A DNA stretch of 20,211 bases, taken from assembly GCA_015680685.1 (NCBI GenBank), contig MNCI01009298.1, positions 1 to 20,211 on the forward strand, in the 5' to 3' direction. The stretch's first letter is position 1. Every line of letters begins with the position of its first letter. A program made the translations under genes and the position numbers. This document shows, one piece after another, positions 1 through 9,842 of this stretch. The notes under the pieces are model-generated. The model saw nothing but the letters and a program-made list of their open reading frames with translations. It was not told the origin of the DNA and did no database searches. Source of the DNA: Gnetum montanum (Eukaryota > Streptophyta > Gnetopsida > Gnetales > Gnetaceae).

Positions 1-2
1 GC

Positions 3-200
3 ATGGGATGCGATATCGTGGCCCAGTGCAAGTCGCATCTCATCACTATTCCATTGGGATTTGTAGATGATATTGTGACTACTATTAGTGAATGGTCATA
101 TTCAGCAGATTTCCTAGTGATCCATATGCATAATTATGAGGGAGACTTCTTAGTCATTATGCAGAGGGCTTGGCTGAGTACAATGAATTGCAAGTTATGA
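3..200 (+). pseudogene. Retrotransposon aspartic protease, C-terminal half
   Basis: This open stretch holds VDDIVTTISEWSYSADFLV and, about 20 residues later, IMQRAWLST. These match the second half of a gypsy retropepsin, where a VxDIVT strand is followed by an ILGRPWL-type motif. The element 2 counterpart reads VEDIVTTICEW and IMGKAWLS. The catalytic D-S/T-G would lie upstream of base 1 and cannot be seen. The reading ends at a stop at 198-200 and the RT linker follows after a decayed gap. The first ATG is probably not a real start; this is an internal piece of a gag-pol polyprotein. Confidence 0.7.
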
Positions 201-421
201 ATTAGGGACCTATTATTAAAAATCTTCAAGGAGAAAAAATTTAGTAAAATAAGAAGGAGAGAGTTCCATGCATCACATATAATGGCATAGGGAATAACCA
301 CATATAGAAGATATTGATAGTCAAAAGCATAATCATTATAGTATATGAAATGTATGCTGAATCCACCAGTGTTCAAAGGTATGTAAATGTAGCAACTACA
401 AAATAAGAAGGCACCTAGTGG

Positions 422-1640
422 TTGACTATAAGCAATTGCTCCATTTCTACAATGTGTAAGAAACTAGTAAAGATCCTCACAAGTGTGTACATAGATCAGA
501 TAAATGAAATAGAGAAAATCGAGTACCAACTCTCAAATACAAAAAATAGAAAAGAATTAGAGGTAGGTTGGGAAGAGTTGGATGTTTTAGAGACTTTCGA
601 ACTAGAGCCCTTGGAGTTGAAAACATTAGCAAAATCTTTAGAATATGTATTCTTAAATAATAAAAACTTGATAATTATAAATTTCCATTTCACTAATGAA
701 TAGAAAGAGAAGCTATTGAAAGTAGTCAAAAAATTACTAATATCATCTTCTTAGTCATATGATGAGATAACAGGGACAAATCCATGCATATGCCAACATT
801 AGATCTACATAGATTGTACTATCAAGCCTAAGAGATAGCCACAAAGTAAGTTGAAACCAAAATTAAAACAAGTTTTTAAATAGAAGATAAAGAAGCTTCT
901 CAAAGCTAGATTTATCTATCATGTGGTAGAAAATGAATGCATAAGATGAATTTTCATTATACCAAAAAACAAAGGTAATGAAGAGTTTGCATAGGTTTTA
1001 GGTTGCTAAACATACCCAATTTTTAAGATCATTTTCCTTGTTATTTTTGGATCAAGTGTTGGACACCATCATAGGACATAGATACTATAGTTTTTTGGAT
1101 GAATATAGTGACTAGAATCATATCCACATGATTTAGAAGACTAGGCTAAATTATTGCTTACATGTTCCTAGGAAATGTTTGCATATAGAAAGATGTCTTT
1201 TGGTTTGTGTATTGCTCCTATAACCCTCTAACATCTTGTCCTCAACATCTTTCTGCAATAAATTAATAGTGGTGTAAAATTCTTTATGAATGACTTCTCC
1301 ACATACAGCGCTAATTTTAAACAACCTTTAGATCATCTTGAGTAGATATTGAAATAGTGCATAGAGACTAACCTGATGCTCAATTGGCAAAAGAGTCATT
1401 TAATGGTCCAAGAGGCCATTATCCTAGGATACTAGATCTTAGAAGAGGGGATTGAGAGAGATCCTAAAAAGATAAGGTTCATCCAAGGAATCACCAAATA
1501 ATCTCAAATAGTCAAAGATGTGGGGTCATTCCTTGGGATACTAGTTAATATAGGCACATTGTAAAAAATTTATCAAGTATCATCAAACCACTGGTAGAAC
1601 TCACTTAAAAGAATGCAAAATTTAAATGGACTAAGGAATG
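422..1640 (+). pseudogene. Gypsy reverse transcriptase with N-terminal linker
   Basis: Residues encoded near 590-690 (ELEPLELKTLAKSLEYVFL) match the linker before RT in plant gypsy elements. From 841 the RT core is readable in shifting frames: KLKPKLKQVFK, a KARFIYHV..E segment, then DQVLDTIIGHRYYSFLDEYS at about 1050-1110. The active-site box is near 1283-1294 and reads FMND where the family has FMDD or YMDD, so one catalytic aspartate is changed. NWQKSHLMVQEAIILGY follows at about 1381-1431. Several in-frame stops, mostly TAG, interrupt it, for example K*K near 880 and A*V near 990. It cannot make an active enzyme. Confidence 0.8.
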
Positions 1641-2060
1641 CAAACAAGCATTCTAGTACTTAAAATAGAAGCTCATAGAAATTCCAGTTATACTTGTAGT
1701 AGATTGGTTTAAACCTTATCATATTATGGCAAATGCTTCAATTAGGCATTGGGAGTAGTGTTTACATAGATAGATGGCCAAGAGCATCCATATTATATCC
1801 ATTGTACAAGTAGAAGCATTCTAGGTGCATAACTAAATTACATCATAATAAAAAAAATTAATGGTGGTGGTATATGCTCTTAAAAAATTCAAGTACTATG
1901 TGCTTGGATACTCTATTTTTGTGCATACTAATCATAGTGCCATTTAGTTCTTCATGTATAATGTAATAGTGAGCCCCCAAGTTATATGGTAGTTGGTGAT
2001 CCTATAGGAGTTTGATTTAAAATTATGGACAAAAAGAGAACTAAGAATGTTGTTGTTGAT
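1600..2060 (+). pseudogene. Gypsy RT thumb end and RNase H, decayed
   Basis: KFKWTKECKQAF at about 1617-1655 is the start of the connection segment before RNase H. DWFKPYHIMANAS (about 1705-1740) corresponds to the first RNase H strand, where the family has a catalytic Asp (CDAS); here it reads NAS. VVYALKKFKYYVLGY at about 1867-1911 followed by HTNHSAI matches the later RNase H motif, with TDH changed to TNH. The tail FDLKLWTKRE (about 2010-2040) is the usual bridge to integrase. Two of the expected acidic residues are therefore replaced by Asn, consistent with G-to-A decay. Confidence 0.7.
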
Positions 2061-2149
2061 AATTTGTCTTAATTAAGATGGAACCACAAAGCTCATGAAG
2101 AACCTCTATCTAATCAATTCTAAGATGTATTTCCTTTTTTCAAGGCAAT

Positions 2150-2760
2150 TGAGATCATGATAGCATTTGGAATCATGAATTGGTATGATAAATGTTTCTT
2201 CTACTTACTTACTTTGGAGACTCCTATAGAATGTGATTGTAAAAAGACACAATATTTTCTTCATCAAGTTAAACATTACATGATAATAGGGGATAACTTC
2301 TATAAAATTTGTATGGATGGCTTGGTCAGATGGTATGTACTAGATAAAGATCAACTCCAAGTTCATGAGGATGATCATGAAGATTCTTGTGGGAACCATT
2401 ATTTAGGAAGGAGAATGGACACTAAAATCCTAATGATAGAAAATTTTAGCCAAATTTTTTTTTGGAATGCTCATTGTTTTATCCATTCTTATGAATTATG
2501 TCAATGAGATTAAGGAATGACAAATGAAGGGACCCTAGAAGTGGATTTAACTAGTAGAGCCCTTCAATATGTGGGAAATTGATTTCATGGGATCCATCAC
2601 TCTAATATCTAATGGGAAGTCTTACATTAATATTATTGTTGTGCTAGAAATCCTATGAAAATACTTCTAGTGTTGTTTCCTGAAGAAGAGCAACATCTAC
2701 ATCATTCACTTGCAACATTATTTTTTAAAAATTGGGTTTTCTAAGGCCCTTGAAGGCTAG
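2150..2760 (+). pseudogene. Gypsy integrase, N-terminal zinc domain and start of core
   Basis: The open piece 2157-2507 holds VKHYMIIGDNFYKICMDGLV, the typical integrase N-terminal segment, then HEDDHEDSCGNHYLGRR and SYELCQ. These correspond to the HHCC zinc finger, but the first Cys of the CxxC pair reads Tyr. Another frame carries on with VGN*FHG in place of the WGIDFMG core motif and then SNGKSYINIIVV at about 2608-2645. Readable similarity fades after FSKALEG near 2755, before the second and third catalytic acids. Element 2 carries a longer version of the same domain. This is a broken remnant. Confidence 0.7.
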
Positions 2761-3072
2761 CACAATTCAAGATAAGATAGTCATGTTGAGGGAAGCATTT
2801 GGATGATGCTATCCACTATCATATCTTGTTCCATTGATGAATTCGATAAAAGCATAAATTAGATTCAAAAAATTTGGAAAGGAAAAAATTAAAAAGTACA
2901 TCAAAACACACTCACTGAACTCTTAAAATAGAAAAATGCAATTTAATATTATCATTAACCAAATTTAGAAAACTCAAAAAATTAGAAATTTAACATACCT
3001 AAAATAATAGATGCTACGGTATGTCAAAATTGCAATTGTGGAATACAAGTACCAAATTTCATATATAAGTGT
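2761..3072. other. Unassigned AT-rich stretch
   Basis: No reading frame, repeat or RNA signal stands out. The sequence is A-rich, with short A/T runs, and lies just past the break of element 1. Confidence 0.5.
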
Positions 3073-3184
3073 AGGAGGTAAGGTGGTGGTGTAGGGGGAA
3101 GGGTAGGGATGGGGTAGGGGTGGGGTGGGGATGTGGGGAGGAAAGGGTGGGAAGAGGGAAGTTGGAGGAGGGTGGAGGTAGGAA
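3073..3184 (+). repeat. G-run / purine tract, G-quadruplex-prone
   Basis: About 110 bases made almost only of G, T and A, with many runs of three to five G separated by one to four bases (for example GGGGTAGGGGTGGGGTGGGG at 3111-3130). The pattern fits the G3+N1-7 rule for quadruplexes several times over on the plus strand. It stands in an otherwise AT-rich region. It may be a decayed minisatellite; no fixed unit is clear. Confidence 0.8.
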
Positions 3185-4129
3185 AGAAAAGTAGTGTATA
3201 GAAAGTATTTTATTTTATTTTAATTCTTTTGAAGTGTGAAAACTTTTAAAAGTCAAGAGTAGGCTTTAAGCTTTTGGCTCTCAACTAATAAATTTGAAAA
3301 ATAACAATGTCTTATTAGAGCAAGATAGTTACTTAATGAGTTACAAACAAGATAGTTACTAAACCAATCAATCATCGTCATCCTAGCCTTATTCTACAAA
3401 AAAGAATCCATTACATGAATTCATTTTTTTAATCATACGTATTTATAAAGAGCAATATCTTTGTTCATTTGCAATTTCTTCAATGTTATAATCTATTATT
3501 GATAAAAAAGCATGTTACCATATGAACATGATATTGATATTGATACTTTTTTACACTTGTGTAGAACCTAATGATTTGACAACAAATGAAATTTATTAAA
3601 ATACATCAATAGAAATAAATCCAAAGTACAATAGATGTGTCCAATATTCATGCAACTTGAACACATCTTCTCTATAATTCTCTAGAACTAACATTGGTAG
3701 CTTGAATAGCTAACACAGATCCATTAGAGATTTGTCATGTGTTTATTTTGCAACATTATAATAATACATATTACTCATCTTCTATCACTTACAGTAAATA
3801 TAGTTATATTCTATGTTCATGTTACTCATTGTTCCCATCTTTTTGTATTAACTTAAAGATGGTGCAATCTCATTTTCTCTACTAATTAATGCTCTCTTGT
3901 ATTTTAGAATAGTTTCATGTAGATATTCCATTTCATCATGTTTATTACCCCTAATATTTTTTCAATAAAATTAAAGATTTTTTTATATTTGTGCTTCATT
4001 TTGAAAGCTTTCTAAAACTTTCTTTTTGAAAAGTTTTCAAGCTTTTTCTAAATTTACTATTTCATCAATATTATTAATTCCCTATTTTTGTAACCACAAT
4101 AGTCCTTCATGGAATCATCCTTGATACAT
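3185..4129. other. Unassigned AT-rich stretch
   Basis: No gene recognised. A 13-bp direct repeat CAAGATAGTTACT lies at 3321-3333 and 3348-3360. On the minus strand, about 3820-4130 has few stops and encodes a Lys/Asn-rich peptide that could be a continuation of the LINE remnant just beyond, but no motif supports that. Confidence 0.4.
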
Positions 4130-4560
4130 TATTTTAACTTCCAATGGCAACACATTAGTTTCAGATAAAAGTATTGCATATGGGAGTTGAGGTTTCTTCT
4201 ATAATTCAACCAACAAGAATTGTGTTTGATGTTTTTAAACTTATTTTCATGATACTTGATCATGACTTAGGCCCCACACCACACATCCATAAAACACTAT
4301 AGTTTAGACAATTGTTTGAAAAAGATATTTTCAAATTGTTCAAATATAAATATTTGAATTACACATTTTTTCTTCATTGTATAGAAGTCCTTCCATTCGT
4401 TTGTAACTCATTATGTTATACAATGCTCACACTTATAATTTTGAGAACATTTGACCCTCAAATATTACAATTTCAAGTTTTTTATTATTTAAAGTGTAAT
4501 CTTGCTTATTAGCTCCACAAATTAGTACTTTTGTTAATTAGTATGGATATGGATTCAATT
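4130..4560 (-). pseudogene. Decayed LINE reverse transcriptase, C-terminal part
   Basis: Read on the minus strand with frame changes, this piece gives NKQDYTLNNKKLEIV, then a GxWKxLY-like segment (MEGLLYNEEKMCNSN), then KYLFQTIV*TIVFYGCVVWG, and finally LPYAILLSETNVLPLEV at 4136-4190. This order matches the end of plant non-LTR RT proteins: KYLG-type strand, WKALY helix, LFxxLVxPVLLYGVEVWG and PYxxLLxETGxLPIE. Catalytic boxes that should lie upstream (near 4600-5000) are not readable. No poly(A) tail or target-site duplication was found. The match rests on remembered family motifs, so the domain is fairly likely but the boundaries are loose. Confidence 0.55.
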
Positions 4561-5927
4561 CCAATACCTAGCATTAAGTTATATAAGCTCAACTTAAGTT
4601 TCAAGAAAGTTTCTATGTCAATTTTATATATCTTAATTACATGTAATTCAGATTCTAACTAGGCTTCCTCCTTCTTAAAACCCCAAAATATGAGTAAAAA
4701 GAAATATTCAGAAAATTGTTAAATAAAAGAAACTTCAACTAATAACTTCTAGATAAAGTCATAAATTTGTGAAGACAATTTTTGGTAAAATATAATTTTT
4801 AATGGAAACCTGGTTGCCTAATACGTTACTTGCCATATTATCAAGCCATGGATGAAATTCAGCAATTAATTAGCTTGGACTTGAATCTTTTCAAAATTTT
4901 CATAAAAAGACGTAACTTCATTCCTTGTATGAGGGATTTCAAAGAGACAAATAACATTAACCACATTTCAATGTAAACCATCCTCAAAAAATGAGTAATG
5001 AAGATTTTGCTTTGTTTTTTGGTGTTTCCTCGAAAAATGTGTTATAGCTTTACAAGAACACTTTTTGTCTATTCAGTAAAATAATGTATACATGATTTTT
5101 TAATGGTTTAATCCAAAGATTTTTAATATCTATACTTATTTCATTCATCAAATTTAACAAATCAAAAAACTCACATATGTTATTTCTTGGATGCACCTAA
5201 TGGCACTGAGAGGAGTGTGTATAAAAGTTAGAGCTAATCGGAGTTTAGCAAAAGCCCCAAATAGAAAACTTAATTCAATAAACTTAGCTTTTAAGGTGGT
5301 TCAATTGTTAGAATGGATGGCATACATATACCATGAAACTTTCCTAGATCATAGGGGCACAGTAATTTTATTAATTAAAAAAATAGGGCTTCCTTTACAA
5401 TCTTGGACTAAGCACAACTACTAAGCTCCAAGTCATAGAAATTTGCTTTCATAGCATAGAGGAAGAGGAAACACTCTACCTTATCTTAATACACATACTC
5501 AAGAGTTATAGAGCTTTTTTAATAGGAAGAGAACAAAACTTTTATAGAGAAGATATAGAGAGTGAATGAGAACTGAGAAGAAGAGAAGAAGAAAAGAAGA
5601 AATTCTAGTTTAAGCACAAGAGGGCTAGAACCACAATTATCCAAATCATAGACTAAGAACTTCAACTTATAGCAATATATCCTATAGCCATTTTAGAGTT
5701 GTTCTTCAAGCCATTACTCATACATTGAAGAAGAAAAAGAGAAAAAGCTGTAGCCATTATAGATTCGTTGAGAATAGTAGCTAAAGAAGAAGAAGCTATA
5801 ATTGTGACATTTTGGCCTCCATCACTACCTTTGGTATGAGCTTGAAGTGAGCATTAAAATCTTGGCAGAGGAAGTAATCTATCCCTTCACATTTCATGTC
5901 AATGATCATTGATTTCCCATGGAAACA
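4561..5927. other. Unassigned AT-rich stretch with GAA-rich purine runs
   Basis: No gene recognised. The minus strand near 4600-5100 may hold the upstream, unreadable part of the LINE. A GAA/GAGA purine run sits at about 5545-5605 and another GAAGAA-rich patch at about 5725-5795. The 77-codon open frame at 5191-5424 has no recognisable motif and ordinary AT-rich composition. Confidence 0.4.
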
Positions 5928-5969
5928 TTTGACATTCACTAAGGATAATTTGACATTCACTAAGGATAA
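5928..5969 (+). repeat. Perfect 21-bp tandem duplication
   Basis: The unit TTTGACATTCACTAAGGATAA occurs twice with no gap, at 5928-5948 and 5949-5969. The two copies are identical although the surroundings are heavily decayed, which suggests a recent slip or fill-in event. Confidence 0.95.
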
Positions 5970-7176
5970 TGACTCTTTTGACTTGAACTAAATATGCCTA
6001 TATTTTTTGTTAGTAGACTCAATTAATAACTATGATAGTTTCAGCCTTTGCTTTTTTATATAATGGTCCTTTGCATTTTGAACTTCTTTTTTGAGCTTAT
6101 TTTCCTAGTGCTTTTGGATAAGATGGGCTTTTATTATAAATGTTCTTTCTATCTTATAGTCCATTACCTTATTTTCTTGTTACAACCATAGATTATAATA
6201 CTTAACTATTTTCTCCTCTAAAACTTATAATGCCTCTTTTATTTTATATGTGGGATAGCTATTTTCAATGTAGCTCCTATGGAGCCAAAATAAGATTCTA
6301 AATGGGTTTAGCTTTGAGAGAGCTATTAAAGGCAACTTATATTCTTTGCAATGAGCTTTCTTCCTACTTAGGTTGATGTGGTAGTGAGTTCTTTAAAGAA
6401 ATGATTCTGAAGTTTTTTTAATTCTCATGGCTTCATTATCATCATCATTATTAAAAGCAATAAGTATTCTTGTGTGTGTGAAATAATAAAAGTGTTGACA
6501 TGGCAAAACCATTTTTCATGAGATTTGTGCATAATAGTAATAGATTAAAATGTATAATATAAAAAAATCATACATACTTAAATGAGAACATAAAACTTTT
6601 AGTTTTTTCTCTAATGCAGGATGCATTTTTGGAATTTTCAAATTTTTTTCTTCAATACTTAATACCAAGGAATTGAGAAAATAGAAAATATATGCTACAA
6701 AGTTGAGAACCTTATAGATAGAATGAAATTTCAAAAACTCAAAGAAATTATAAGAAAAGAGAATAAGATTTTGTTTTTACTACAACATCCTTTGGTCCTT
6801 TCCCACCAAAGCCTAGAACATAGGGTTACACATTCTAGTTCCTATGTTTGCAATAAATGTAGTGCCTTGTTGACTACCATGTATGAAAATAGGCATATGA
6901 CACATACGATATATGCTTGTCTCTTTCTACTTATAGCCATCATCCCATGGTAGTTGCTTGATGCATATTTTGAAATTTTTTGAAAATTCAAACTCCTACT
7001 ACATCTATAGTTTTAATGGATGCCAAGAAAAAGACAAGAAAATAGCATCGAAAATAGCTACCACAAAAAGGAGAAGGAGAAGAAAATGCAAACTATAATA
7101 ATGCAAAGTTCATGAAGGTAAATGCAATGTTGAGGATCTTAAACATGATCATCTTTTTTGAAATGATGCATAAACA
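5970..7176. other. Unassigned stretch, possible decayed coding piece on minus strand
   Basis: On the minus strand from about 6450 to 6020 one frame encodes a long Lys/Glu-rich, helix-prone peptide broken by a few stops (segments such as SYIENSYPTYKIKEAL and VLEEKIVKYYNLWL). I do not recognise the family; it could be a decayed gag or coiled-coil protein. The rest, including short open frames at 6516-6734 and 6723-6953, shows no motif. Confidence 0.3.
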
Positions 7177-7918
7177 TGTGGTAAGGATCCTAATGTTGTA
7201 AGACCAAAATTGAAATCAAAATCTTCAAACTTAAAAAAAGAAATTGAAATAAGAAAGAAAAATAGTTCTTTATTATTTCCAAAATCATGATAGGATTACA
7301 AAGTCAAAAGCAACTTGCCTAAGGATAGATAATGACTTGAGAAAATGACACTCACATCTCTTGACAAAACACATAACTCATAATGGTTGAATGTCTTATA
7401 GCATGGAGTTTCAATGGAAGCTCAATTGGAGCTCCACCATATCTTCTCAACTCTCTCCCAAACTCTTACATAATTCTCTTCTCTCTTCTTCTCCAAATAA
7501 AAGGTTGAATTCTTTTTAGTTTCTTCCAAGTGTTTCTTCATCTTTCTTTCTATTTAAAATTCAAATTGAAGTCCATTGGAATTCAAATGAGACATCTTGG
7601 AGAAGTAAAAGACGTCTTTCCTAAAATAAACAAATCTTAGACAAGACATCTTGGAGTTAAGGGAGACATCTTCCTTTAGCATGAGACATCTTGACCTACC
7701 TGGAGATGTCTTGGTTAACTTAGAAACATGTTAGCAAAGATAATTATCAAAGATGAAAGCTCTTCTCAAAAGTTCCACAAGTGGAATGCACTTCTAATTA
7801 ACTTCTCTTGCCTCTTGGACATGAAAAATAGTACAAAAACATACACACACCTAACAAAGAAACAACAAACACACAAAATATAGTTTGAGGATAGTACATG
7901 GGCTAGGTGATATCCTTA
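7177..7918 (-). repeat. 3' LTR of element C
   Basis: This is the downstream copy in the element's own orientation. It shares with 11329-12049 long stretches such as ACACATAACTCATAAT, TTATAGCATGGAG and GTACATGGGCTAGGTGAT. The outer edge begins TGTGGTAAGGATCC on the plus strand. The inner edge reads ATCCTTA where the other copy has GTCCTCA, so the terminal dinucleotide has decayed here. The inner edge could lie 3-5 bases further out because short gaps make the alignment ambiguous. It contains a cluster of AGACATCTT boxes at 7590-7712. Confidence 0.85.
7590..7712. repeat. AGACATCTT box cluster in LTR
   Basis: Six copies of AGACATCTT or a one- or two-base variant occur at 7590, 7610 (AGACGTCTT), 7644, 7664, 7684 and 7704 (AGATGTCTT). 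The core AGAC.TCT is nearly its own reverse complement. The partner LTR has a decayed cluster at 11743-11914, so the boxes were in the ancestral LTR. They may be regulatory sites or just an LTR minisatellite. Confidence 0.75.
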
Positions 7919-7937
7919 TCATGTCTCACACCCTTAG
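7919..7937 (-). other. Polypurine-tract-like site of element C
   Basis: Read on the minus strand, CTAAGGGTGTGAGACATGA lies directly before the 3' LTR. It is purine-rich and in the right place to prime plus-strand DNA synthesis, although several pyrimidines interrupt it. Confidence 0.5.
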
Positions 7938-8039
7938 AATTGAAACTTGTTTTATGTTGGCTGTACACTTGGGATAGCATTAAGATCCCACAAGGCCAAA
8001 TACTTTTCATGAACTCAAATTTTTAGATCCTTCATCATT

Positions 8040-8983
8040 TCAATGCATCAGATATTATAGCACAATAAGCTGTCTTGGTAACGTATATGGTCTTGGATCA
8101 TCAAGTACATCTTTGAGGATCTCTAGACTATCCTCCAAATCAGAGGTAAGCACCTTGCCATGGTAATGGCTCAAATTTGAAACATTTAATACACAAGAAA
8201 ATGAAAAATGGTTTAGAATGTCAAGTTCATAAGCATTATTATTAAATTTGGCCCTAAACTAAAATGGGCAAATCTTCTTAGATTTGAGCTTGGAGAAGTT
8301 TATATTCCTCAACCTCTCCTTGTCCAAATGAAGCCACACACAATCTCTAACACTGAAGACCAGCTTTCTTATTTCCAAGTTCTTTGTACTAGCAACTTCT
8401 ATGGCTTTGCCTTCAAGTTTTGTGTTCACTTGCTTATGCAAGTCCCTCATGCTTTTCACAAAATCAAAGCTAACATGGGCACAATCATCAAATTGTTTCA
8501 AGTCATCTACCATTCTAGAGGCATAGCCATTTTTTACCTCAAATGGACTCTTCCCAATGCTAGAGTGACAAGAATTATTGTAACTAAACTCAGCATATAG
8601 CAAATGATTTTTCCACCTATTTGGTTTATTCTCACAAAGACACCTCAAAATATTGAGTAATGATTTGTTTACAACATCAGTTTGGCCATCAATTGGTGAA
8701 TGATAGGCACTAGAAAAAGATAATTTGGTACCCGAAAATTTCCACAATGACATCCAAAAATGACTTGTAAATTTAACATTCCTATCATTTACAATGTTTA
8801 ATATGAGACCATGTAATCTTACAACATTTTGAAAATAAAAATGAGCAACATGGGATGAATCATTACTTCTTTTACAAGGAATAAAATGGACCATTTTAGT
8901 GAATATATCAACAACAATAAAAATGGAATCATGCCCAACTCATGTCTTGTGATTCCTCAAATAAAATCCATAGAGACACTTTT
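8040..8983 (-). pseudogene. Chromovirus integrase, core and C-terminal domain
   Basis: The reading begins with VSMDFI (8960-8977), holding the first catalytic Asp, meets a TGA stop, then shifts into the open stretch 8894-8259. That stretch has MVHFIPCKRSNDSSHVA, NVVRLHG, IVNDRNVKFTSHFW (second catalytic Asp in ND) and HSPIDGQTDVVNKSL, where the catalytic Glu of GQTEVVN is Asp. RDCVWLHLDKERLR is the GPY/F-domain entry (GDxVWxHLRKERF). The end at about 8260-8120 shows NNAYELD, LNVSNLSHY in shifting frames, matching the usual AYKLDLP...FNVADLSPY tail. No chromodomain is visible after it. The integrase N-terminal zinc domain is missing. The enzyme is inactive as it stands. Confidence 0.85.
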
Positions 8984-9205
8984 CCTTAATAAAACCATTA
9001 GAGAGTAATTTACTTACTTCTTTGTTTAATTCTTCCCTCTGATTTGGGGCCATGTGGTAGGCTATTTCATTTGGAATCATAGCTCCTAGTATGAAGTTTA
9101 TTTAGTGTTGTACAAATCTCATTGGTTGAAGCTCTTCCAATTTTTCCTTGAAGACATAAGAAAATTCCAATGCCAAAGGCTGCACCGCTAGAGAAAGTTT
9201 ATTTG
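8978..9205 (-). pseudogene. RT N-terminal stub fused to integrase
   Basis: The minus strand encodes PLALEFSYVFKEKLEELQP, then INFILGAMIPNEIAYHMAP and NQREELNKEVSKLLSNGFI-KE. This is the beginning of a chromovirus RT: the family has HQIDLIPGA, PNxPAYRM, EELxxQVEELLxKGFIRES. The stub ends there; the next bases, about 8978-8986, already encode the integrase VSMDF motif in a frame shifted by one. The RT palm, the YxDD box and all of RNase H are gone. One stop follows FVQH. This shows an internal deletion rather than slow decay. Confidence 0.8.
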
Positions 9206-9269
9206 TATACTCTTAACTTGTTGCAAGCATTGACATGATGATAAAACCATGCTTGGCCTCTTCTTGTTC

Positions 9270-9842
9270 TTATAGGTACTTTTGCTTACTAAGCAAGATT
9301 AATGAAGCATTAATAGGGACATTTTCCTTGTTCCAATGGCAAGTCATAGGGATGAGTTCATGTATCCAATCTTCTCTTAAGATAGACCAAACATTTCTTG
9401 CACCACTAAAAGAAGCTTTATTATCAAAGTTCCAAGGTCTTCCCAAAAGAATATTAACATAATTAATCAAGATGATATCACAATGTACCTTGTCTCTATA
9501 GGAATCAATTTTAAAGGATAAAATACATCTCTCTTTTACCTCTTGGAAATGATCCTTGTAAGGCCAATGGACACTATAAGGCCTAGGATGTGGAAATGTC
9601 TTTAAACCAAGCTTAGAACCAGCCTTTGAAAAAATCACATTTTCTTGGGCTCCACTATTAATTAAAATATGAATGCATCCCTGACTATCTAGACATTTGA
9701 ATCCAATCCTAACGAGCATCTTTCTTCTAGGACCTTCATTGACATTAACATTTTTCATAAAAGAGCAAGAATTAATTTCAATGATATCTTCAATCATTGG
9801 TGCATGAAGATTACCTTTATTAGAGGATTCTTTCTTTTCCAA
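9270..9842 (-). pseudogene. Chromovirus-type aspartic protease, active site changed
   Basis: A 190-codon open stretch. It has KCLDSQGCIHILINSGAQEN, GLKTFPHPRPYSV, CDIILINYVNILLGRPWNFD and then HELIPM. This matches the retropepsin of gag-pol, with the flap and the ILLGRPW strand intact. The catalytic triplet DSG reads NSG: the codon is AAT at 9657-9659 (minus), one G-to-A change from GAT. The reading frame follows the zinc-knuckle region of gag with the usual spacing. Apart from the active site it is well kept, better than the neighbouring pieces. Its own ATG need not be a start because the protein is normally cut from a polyprotein. Confidence 0.85.

Larger units (their letters stand above)
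1..2760 (+). mobile_element. Decayed Ty3/gypsy pol fragment (element 1)
   Basis: A run of pol domains in the order protease, RT, RNase H, integrase is readable on the plus strand across many frameshifts and stops. The element begins before the window and has no LTR inside it. Domain order with integrase last is that of Ty3/gypsy. Its protein is clearly related to the minus-strand copy at 14392-18676: both contain DIVTTI..EW in protease, LKxKLIE near RNase H, and YVLGY in RNase H. The RT-linker and RT motifs resemble the Tat/Athila side of plant gypsy, by eye only. Readable similarity stops near 2760 inside the integrase core, and no 3' LTR follows, so it is truncated at the 3' end. Confidence 0.85.

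Noticed and set aside
5191-5424. 77-codon open frame
   Set aside because: No domain, no codon bias and no context; expected by chance in this length of sequence.
8328-8600. 90-codon plus-strand open frame
   Set aside because: Antisense to the integrase of element C, with no motif of its own.
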